Positions 54,054-61,200 of a stretch of 64,000 nucleotides of DNA are shown piece by piece. Both the position numbers and the translations under genes were made by a program. The stretch covers positions 2,418,001 to 2,482,000 of the forward strand of contig NZ_CP082833.1 in assembly GCF_021278985.1 (NCBI RefSeq). The letters run 5' to 3'. Position 1 is the first letter of the stretch, and every line of letters begins with the position of its first letter. The notes beneath the pieces are model-generated. The model made no database searches, had not been told where the DNA came from, and saw nothing but the letters and a program-made list of their open reading frames with translations. This stretch comes from Citrobacter rodentium NBRC 105723 = DSM 16636. GTDB taxonomy: Bacteria > Pseudomonadota > Gammaproteobacteria > Enterobacterales > Enterobacteriaceae.

Positions 54054-55110
54054 GGCTTTGTTGAATAAATCAGATTTCGGGTAAGTCTCCCCCGTAGCGG
54101 GTTGTGTTTTCAGGCAATACGCACGCTTTCAGGCATACCTGCTTTCGTCATTTTGTTCAGCGCTCGTACCAGGGCCATAGCCTCCGCAACCTGACCATCG
54201 TAGTCACGCAGCGTCAGTGAACCCCCGAACAGCTGTTTTACCCGGTACATCGCCGTTTCCGCTATCGAGCGACGGTTGTAATCTGTTGTCCATTTCCACC
54301 GCGCATTACTCCCGGTCATTCGCTGATTAGCCACTGCACGGTTACGGTCTGCATATTCACCGGGCCAGTAACCCGCACCTTTTCGGGGAGGAATAAGCGC
54401 GCTGATTTTTTTGCGGCGCAGTTCATCGTGACAGAGCCGGGTATCGTAAGCCCCGTCTGCCGCGGCTGCCCTGATTTTTCTGTGAGTCTGCCGGATAAGG
54501 CCCGGGAAGGCTTCTGAGTCCGTGACGTTATTCAGCGACAGGTCTGCACAGACAACTTCATGTGTGTTGCTGTCAACAGCAAGATGCAACTTTCGCCAGA
54601 TACGACGGCGCTCTTTGCCGTGCTTTCTGACTTTCCATTCGCCTTCACCAAAGACCTTCAGCCCGGTGGAATCAATCACCAGGTGTGCGATTTCACCCCG
54701 GGTGGACGTTTTGAAACTGACATTAACCGACTTTGCCCGCTTACTGACACTGGTGTAATCCGGGCAGCGCAACGGAACGTTCATCAGGGCAAAAATGGAA
54801 TCAATAAAACCCTGCGCAGCCCGCAGGGTCAGCCGGAATACGCGTTTAATCACCAGAACGGTGGTGATGGCGAGATCAGAATAGCGCTGGGGCCTTCCTC
54901 GTGATGAAGGTGTTGCCGACTCATACCAGGCCTGAATCGCCTCATCATCCAGCCAGAAAGTGAGGGAGCCACGGTTGATGAGAGCTTTGTTGTAGGTGGA
55001 CCAGTTGGTGATTCTGAACTTTTGCTTTGCCACGGAATGGTCTGTGTTGTCGGGAGGATGCGTGATCTGATCCTTCAACTCAGCAAAAGTTCGATTTATT
55101 CAACAAAGCC
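54054..55110 (-). mobile_element. Complete IS903-type element (IS5 family, 1,057 bp)
   Basis: The 18-bp ends GGCTTTGTTGAATAAATC are inverted at the two sides, and the target duplication is TGACATTTC (54045-54053 and 55111-55119). The length of 1,057 bp is that of IS903. It disrupts the orphan CDI toxin. The perfect duplication and intact transposase suggest a recent insertion. Confidence 0.97.
54110..55033 (-). CDS. IS903-type transposase
   Basis: 307 residues from a GTG at 55033 (reading VAKQKFRITNWSTYNKALIN), the IS903 length; the frame is open further upstream. The IS5-family DDE core is complete: D in AHLVIDSTGLKVFG, D in AAADGAYDTRLCHD, and the C-terminal E in RRSIAETAMYRVKQLFGGSL. It is probably active. 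Confidence 0.95.
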   Translation of the reverse strand: MAKQKFRITNWSTYNKALINRGSLTFWLDDEAIQAWYESATPSSRGRPQRYSDLAITTVLVIKRVFRLTLRAAQGFIDSIFALMNVPLRCPDYTSVSKRAKSVNVSFKTSTRGEIAHLVIDSTGLKVFGEGEWKVRKHGKERRRIWRKLHLAVDSNTHEVVCADLSLNNVTDSEAFPGLIRQTHRKIRAAAADGAYDTRLCHDELRRKKISALIPPRKGAGYWPGEYADRNRAVANQRMTGSNARWKWTTDYNRRSIAETAMYRVKQLFGGSLTLRDYDGQVAEAMALVRALNKMTKAGMPESVRIA

Positions 55111-55702
55111 TGACATTTCCTAAGCTTTTAACAAGAGTTGTCGACTTTCCTGTATTTTTCAGTGCATTAACAGCCAGAGCCTCGGCTTTGGCAGCCGCTG
55201 CTTCTGATGCAGTCTTGCCTATCCCTATTGCACCACCGGCACCAACACCGCCCGGTACTGCCGATTCCGCTACCATTATACCTGCTTCGTTCAGACAAAC
55301 TACAGGCGCGGATTGGCATCCTGCAAGAGTTGCCCTTGCTAAAATAGCAACCTCAGTGGTAGCAGCAACGATGGTTACACCACCTGCGACAATCAAGTTT
55401 CCCTCTGCAACTCCTTTTGCAATGTTAGCTTTACAAGTGACGTCACAGTCTGATGTTTTACCTAACCAGAAACCGATATCTCCTGCTCCAGGACTCAGCG
55501 AGTTATTCTCAACAACAACGTCTTCCGTTGCGAACCCGGCCGCCGGACTAGGGTTTTCCATGTCCTCTCAGCAGGTTATAACCACTTTTCCCGGTACATT
55601 TCGCTGAACCGGACACAACGCCCCGATACGCGTTTTTGCTCCCTGTTTTCCCTTTTCCCCGACGCTGTTAAAGATCATGTACCCGCATAACCACTTGTTA
55701 TC

Positions 55703-55825
55703 CCATCAGCCCTGGCCTACGCCTGAAGGGGGAACTGGTTGGCGGAGGCGGGATTCAGTACCGACACGCCGGTTATGGTCAGCGTGGAACTGGGACGACT
55801 TGTGATCGAGCCGGTCAGGGGCTGA
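55703..55825 (+). pseudogene. symE-like remnant (first)
   Basis: Reads SPGLRLKG, then after a one-base slip in a G-run at 55728-55732 continues NWLAEAGFSTDTPVMVSVEL and GRLVIEPVRG to the stop at 55823. This is the SpoVT/AbrB-like core of SymE toxins. Only the 3' end remains and it is on the strand opposite to the CDI genes. Confidence 0.7.
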
Positions 55826-55870
55826 CGGGTAAAAAAAATCTCGGTGTTAACGCCGGAATTTAATATATCT

Positions 55871-56245
55871 CTAATTCTTTATACCTAGACGAATTATGTC
55901 TGTTGGAAATAGAGGTTGTAATATCAACTCATTGTTAAAAATGAACAATTTAGGAGATAAAGCTGTAACGTCATAAATATTTTCAGCAACCAATACTAGG
56001 TTAGTTCTAAAAATAGGAATGTTAATGTTATCCACAAAAACGAAAACATCATGATTTTTATTATAATAATCGGATATGAGATGATTTATATCTTCGTAAT
56101 CTGAATAGTTAAAATTATCCCATAATAAATTCCCATTAATAAATGGGAATTTATGCAAAATATTAAGCGCATCCTTCTCTTTCTGACCTTCAAGCACTTC
56201 GAAATCAGCACTAAGGGCCTCTTTACACTCATCAAATAAAGTCAT
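55871..56245 (-). CDS. Candidate immunity protein of the first orphan toxin
   Basis: 124 residues starting MTLFDECKEALSADFEVLEG, acidic, beginning 4 bp after the stop of the orphan toxin gene. Position and size fit a CdiI immunity protein for the nuclease-like toxin upstream. The sequence is not one I can place in a named family. Confidence 0.75.
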   Translation of the reverse strand: MTLFDECKEALSADFEVLEGQKEKDALNILHKFPFINGNLLWDNFNYSDYEDINHLISDYYNKNHDVFVFVDNINIPIFRTNLVLVAENIYDVTALSPKLFIFNNELILQPLFPTDIIRLGIKN

Positions 56246-56249
56246 TTTT

Positions 56250-57005
56250 CTACCTATTCAACTGTTTTAATATGGTTTCAAACGCTTTTTCATTACCTTC
56301 AAATGGTATAACCTGCTTGACTGCTTTGCCCGGCCCTTTCCCTTGAGAGTAATCCCATACGTTGATGTGCGTTCCCTTTTCAGGATCATAATCAACACGC
56401 CAACCAACCTTATCATCATTAGATTGACGTCCAATTATTTTTCCATTCCCAGCACTCACTTCTAACCGCCCAATTACAGGCTTAGAGTCAGCACCTAAAT
56501 TACCCACAATATTTAACGCCTTATTTCGAGCACTTTCCCAGTTTTTCTCAGTTTTTAACATTGTTTCAATTCGAGTCGCTGGACTTGGTACTTTCTTCCC
56601 TGGCAACATAATGCCTGCCAGTAACCCGCCTGTGGCTTCCGGCGCTGCCTGATTTCCTCCGGCAGCCTGTTTAACTGTGTCCGCAACTGTAGACCAGGTT
56701 TCACCCTGCATCAGCGCGGTAACGGTATCCGCCACCGCCTGATTTTTCCCGGCCAGGTCGCTTATCGCTTTGCTGCAATAGCTGTCACCCACAGCGCATG
56801 ATGCCAGCGCCATTGCCGCATCCGCTACGTAATCTGCTGAGCCTAACGCTGCATCACCGGTATCAGCAAGGGCATTGATAATACCGTTTGCGATGGACGA
56901 GGTTGTACCTTCACCCAGTTTGTCTCTTACCTGATTTTTCAGGGATTCAGTAGCCTGTTCCGCCGCTTCACGGGCCTGGTCACCACTCAGCGAGTTATTC
57001 TCCAC
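56250..57005 (-). CDS. Orphan CdiA C-terminal toxin cassette
   Basis: 251 residues. The reading begins at the GTG of the VENN motif (VENNSLSGDQAREAAEQATE), with more open frame upstream (WKNLSSSPDFVTDKVV). A pretoxin domain very like that of cdiA (GDSYCSKAISDLAGK) runs to about residue 140. The C-terminal toxin has SKPVIGRLEVSAGNGKIIGR and GWRVDYDPEKGTHINVWDYS, a pattern seen at the ends of CDI and other polymorphic toxins, possibly a nuclease. No secretion domains remain, so it is silent unless recombined into cdiA. Confidence 0.8.
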   Translation of the reverse strand: MENNSLSGDQAREAAEQATESLKNQVRDKLGEGTTSSIANGIINALADTGDAALGSADYVADAAMALASCAVGDSYCSKAISDLAGKNQAVADTVTALMQGETWSTVADTVKQAAGGNQAAPEATGGLLAGIMLPGKKVPSPATRIETMLKTEKNWESARNKALNIVGNLGADSKPVIGRLEVSAGNGKIIGRQSNDDKVGWRVDYDPEKGTHINVWDYSQGKGPGKAVKQVIPFEGNEKAFETILKQLNR

Positions 57006-57146
57006 AACAACTTTATCCGTTACGAAGTCCGGCGACGAAGAGAGATTTTTCCAGCGTGTTCAGCAAGTTACAACGACTTTTTCCCTGTGCGTTTTGATGA
57101 CCGACCACCGATGCCCGATGCCCCGATACGCACTTTTCGACCACGA

Positions 57147-57158
57147 CACGCTACCGCC
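57147..57158 (-). promoter_or_regulatory. Perfect ops element
   Basis: On the minus strand the sequence is GGCGGTAGCGTG, identical to the ops element that recruits the antiterminator RfaH. It lies about 140 bp upstream of the orphan toxin cassette, which is on the same strand, in scrambled sequence. A match by chance is possible. Confidence 0.5.
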
Positions 57159-57367
57159 CCGCCTTGGCCTTCCGGCCTGCACACCCCGCATCATAGCAGC
57201 GGCGTCACCCGCTGCCATTGCTTATCTCACTAACCGCACTGGAGTTTTTGACTCGCTCCCCGATGCGCCCTCAGGCGCATGGAAGGCGGCTCTCCATCCT
57301 CACAGGAAGCGCCGGTGTCGAACCGCCGAAGCCAGATGCAGCGGGGTTGGGGCGGGGGCGAGGTGAA
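57159..57367. other. Scrambled non-coding segment
   Basis: GC-rich sequence with no credible gene, between the ops element and the integrase remnant. Open frames on both strands look like chance. It appears to be a patchwork of fragments left by recombination among the CDI cassettes. Confidence 0.4.
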
Positions 57368-57690
57368 GCCCTTAGCGCCAGCACTTGCTCCACCTCCTCC
57401 ACGCTCAGGATATGATGCGGCAACCGCTTCTCCAGCCTCGGCAACTCAAGGTCCGCCGCCGGGTTCGCCAGGATAAGATTCTGCTTCGTCATCCAGCGGA
57501 ACCACACCTGAAGCGGCTGCAACGCAGTGCGCTGCGTCCGCGTGCTTAACGGCTTCCCGTTCGCCTTACGATACTGGAACAGATAACGCTGGTAGCGCTC
57601 CAGCACCGGCGCGTCACTTCAGCGGCGTAGTTCACCCCGCGCTCTGAGGCCCACAGGATAAAGCGGTAGCAACTGAAGCGCCGCAACCGA
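57368..57690 (-). pseudogene. Tyrosine recombinase (XerC/integrase-like) N-terminal remnant
   Basis: On the minus strand YRFILWASERGVNYAAEVTR is followed, after a frameshift near 57615, by LERYQRYLFQYRKANGKPLS, RTALQPLQVWFRWMTKQNLI and LPHHILSVEEVEQVLAL. That is the SAM-like core-binding domain of a phage-type integrase. The catalytic half is missing. Confidence 0.75.
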
Positions 57691-57977
57691 CCACCCGCTG
57701 CGAGTTCTACAGCCGGGCCGTACATAACGCGATATTTTTACGCGGCGAGTGGATACCGCTGGCGGGATTTACCGACGGCATGCCGATTAAGATTAGGGTG
57801 ATGCCGGACTGCATCATTATCACCACCCAGAACACCCGCGAGCTGTACGGCTGCGCCGAGGGCTTAAGCGTTGCCGGCGTCAACCGGCCCAAGATGATCC
57901 AGTGGATCAAGGCATTTCCGGGGGGCGCTGAACGATACCGGCGATGTGCCGGATCTTACTGCTATTCAGGGAACTAA
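57663..57977 (+). pseudogene. symE-like remnant (second)
   Basis: The frame reads TRCEFYSRAVHNAIFLRGEW, then IPLAGFTDGMPIKIRVMPDC and IIITTQN, the AbrB-fold core of SymE-type toxins, ending at the stop near 57977. The N-terminus runs into the integrase remnant and has no start with a good ribosome site; ATG at 57780 is internal. Probably non-functional. It overlaps the 3' end of cdiI on the other strand. Confidence 0.65.
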
Positions 57978-58253
57978 CTGGATCGGGAAGATTACTTCCC
58001 GACCTTCAATATAATCCCATATTATTTTATGCAACTTATTAAAAATTGAAGGTTCATAAGGCATGAACTTCATTAAGAACGAGTACAACTCGTCAGAACT
58101 GACCAACTTTATCTCCCCAACTTTTTTCACTTCAGCCGAGAAAATTTCTTTATTATCAATACAGCTAAAATACAAAATGACTTTCCTATCCTCTTCTGAA
58201 TATAAAATATCATTTATATATAATGAGTTACTGGTTGAAGACGGCATTTCCAT
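57966..58253 (-). CDS. Candidate CdiI immunity protein of the main cdiA
   Basis: 95 residues starting MEMPSSTSNSLYINDILYSE. It overlaps the cdiA stop by 26 bp, with a second ATG at 58247, so translation is probably coupled. It is acidic, with beta strands then a C-terminal helix. By position it should neutralise the papain-like CdiA toxin. No named family is recognised. Confidence 0.75.
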   Translation of the reverse strand: MEMPSSTSNSLYINDILYSEEDRKVILYFSCIDNKEIFSAEVKKVGEIKLVSSDELYSFLMKFMPYEPSIFNKLHKIIWDYIEGREVIFPIQLVP

Positions 58254-61200
58254 TCCAGGTTCCCTTAAATTCTTTATCTGTCATTTTATAACTGGTTCCT
58301 TTCCACGGATCATAGATAGATACATTTCCTTTACTATCAGTGCCCTTAACAACAACCCAATGTCCAATTTTGCTACCTTGATCCCACATCATTGCACTCC
58401 ATGAACCGGTTTTATTCAAAGCATCATAGGCTTCAAAACCAACAAATCCTCCACTCCAGCTACTTCCACTATTTTTGGCCAAATCTCTAGCTAACTGTTC
58501 AGGGCTTTTCAGTCCAGTGCCTATTTGAGTTTGATCAACAAAGATATTCCTGTCTTTCAGCATCATTTCACCGCAAGCACCGCCACAACCTGTTGGTGTT
58601 GATTGTTTCACCACATTTGGATCAACTATTTCATCCAGCACATTCCAGTTTCCACCGGCTCCGCCCTTAGGCTCAACGGGCTTAACAATAACTTTTGCCG
58701 TTGAGCTTCCGGAAGGGAGAAGCTTCGCTGGTATAAAAGCACCAGATATTATTCCTGCAACATTCTCCAGCGCCTTTTGATCGCCATTGGCCGCCTTAAC
58801 GGCTGTGGATTTAATACCCTCCCACGCATCGCCATTCATGATGCCATTCAGCACATTCGCCGCTGCTGCATCCTTCTTGGCGATATCACTTTTCGCCTGA
58901 CTACAGTAACTGTCTCCGGTGGCACAGGCTGCTAACGCCGCCACAACATCAAACGCTGTATCGCCGCCCAGCATCGCCAGATCGCCGGTTTCACTGGCCA
59001 GATTAACCAGACCATTGGCGAGTTGGGAAGCAGTGTTTTCACCCAGCTTGTCCCTGATTTGCTTTTTCCACCATTCGGCGCTTTCTTTTACTGACTCCCT
59101 GGCCTTATCCCCGGCCAGCGAGTTATTCTCCACCTCCACCTTCGCCGAGTTTGACGCCAGCGCCGCCATGGACAGTTCGCCATCCGTCACCGCTGCGCCT
59201 GCCAGTCCGCCCGCTATCGTGACCAGACTGCTGACCAGACGTTTTTCATCCGCCGTCAGTTCGCTGATATCTTTATTGCCATACAGTGCGCTGACCAGAC
59301 GGTCGGTCATTGTCGATGCGGTGATGGCGCCAACAGCGCCGGCCTTCATGCCATCAGAACCGCTGCCGCCGCTCAGCTGCGTCAGCGCGGCGGCCACAAT
59401 CCCGTGAAGTGCCGCGCGGATGGCCGGGTCTTTCTGCTCTTTCACCAGCGTGGCGAGCAGGGGAGCCGCGCCTGCGGCAGCGCCCGCCTTCAGGTTGCCG
59501 CCGAGCGCACCAGCCAGCAGTCCGGCAGCCGCGCTGCCCTTCGTCCAGTATTCACTCCCCGGACCGTAGTCGGTCCCCTGATAATCAGGATGTGCCTTCA
59601 GCGTGGCTTCACGCTCTGCGGCGGTCATGCTGCCGGTAAGCTTACCTTCTGCGGTGAGTTTCGCTTCCAGCGCCGCATTGGCTTCCCGGGCCTTCGTCTC
59701 CGCATACCTGCCGTATGCGTCCAGTGCGGAGGTCGCCAGCGCGGCGCCTTCGCTCTGTACCGCAAGGTTATCCTGCACCTTCTGCACGTCGCCGTTCACG
59801 TCCACGCCGTGGTGAGCGTTGTCCGTATCCCGGCTCAGGCTGGCGATATCCTGTTTCTGGCTGGCCGGGTCACGGATGATGATGGTGCCGTCGCTGACAG
59901 CGGATGAGGTGGTTCCGCTGCTGTTCTCTTCAGCGTGGCCGGTACCGATAGCCGGAACCACGTTACGGTTTTCAGCGTTTCCACTGCCTCCGGCGCTGCC
60001 TGAAATCGCCACAGCGTAGCTGTCACCGGAGGTATGGCTTTCGTTACGGATATCCGTCCAGCCGAGCGTTCCCGTATCCAGCCTGTTTTTATCGCTGTCC
60101 GCAGTGGAAGCGATAACTGCGCCATCAAGCTGGGTGTGGTTACCAACTGTGATATCGAAGCCATCGTTACCGGCGTAAATACCGCTCTGGTCGGTCACGC
60201 TTTTGCCACGCTGGGTGACATTTTCACCTGAGGCGTTCAGGCTGCCAGAGGAGGCGCCATAGCACAGCGGCGGAATGCACAGGCTGAGGCCCGCGCCGGA
60301 CGACGACTGTTTGCTGTCGTAAGATGCGGTATCCTGAACGCTGCTGATGGTCAGATCCCGTCCGATGTTTGCCACCACGCGATTGCCTTCCAGTTCAGCG
60401 CCTTGCAGGGTGGTGTCACGTCCGCTGTTCACCGTAAGCTGTTCTTCAGCATGGATGACGCTGTTCGCGTTGCTTTGCGAGCGGCTGTTTTCTTTCCCCT
60501 TTTGCTGCGAGGCCCCCAGCTCAACGCTGATGCCGTTCTGCGAGCCGATCAGGCTTACACCAGCGCCGACGCTGAACTGATTGCCGCTGTTTTTGCTCTC
60601 CTGACTGTTCGTGTTCTTCGAGGCTGTGAGCAGAATATCGCGCCCCGCATCAAGCGTTACCTGTTTGCCGTCAATCTGTACGCCCTGACCGACAATATCG
60701 TTACCGGCGCTAACGGTGACATTCTCACCCGCGCGAATGGTGGTGCCCTGCGTAACAGTGCTGTGGTATGCACTCTCCTGCGAGGAAGAGCCCGCCGTAA
60801 CAGATACCTTGCCTTTGATGACGGAGTTGTCAGACAGCGCGCCCTGCGCTGCGGTGGCGCCAGCCTGTCCCGTTCTGATCGCGGTCAGCCGTGGGTCATC
60901 GCCGTTTTCAGCGCTGCGGGCAGCCGTTTCCGTCGCTTTAGCGGCATCAACCGCCCAGCCGCCAGCCGCAGCGGTCACGCCGTACTGTGAACTGTTGCTG
61001 TGCGCTTCCCCGTCACGGGTATCGCGGCTTACGTCAAACAGCACGCTCTCGCCGCTGAGTGACACCGATTTACCGGCGCTGACATCGGTTCCTGACAGGG
61101 AGAGATCGCCCCCGGCCTGCGCAATAATATTGCCGCTTGTACTCGTTAACTGGCTGCGCTGCCCGCTTTCAGTAGCGGCATCATCACGACTGCTGTGTTG

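Larger units (their letters stand above)
53743..55561 (-). pseudogene. Orphan CdiA C-terminal toxin cassette split by IS903
   Basis: The 5' part (55561-55111) begins MENPSPAAGF, has the VVVENNSL junction motif and an alanine/glycine-rich pretoxin region. The 3' part (54053-53743) encodes NEFLSSQSININKKLGTKIG, then GRLPYAAGKEGIEQAK, to the end FDTLIPEKSSKF. Deleting the element and one copy of the 9-bp duplication joins LVKSLGN to VNEFLSS in one frame with no stop, so the gene was intact until this insertion. The toxin's activity is unknown to me. Confidence 0.85.
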
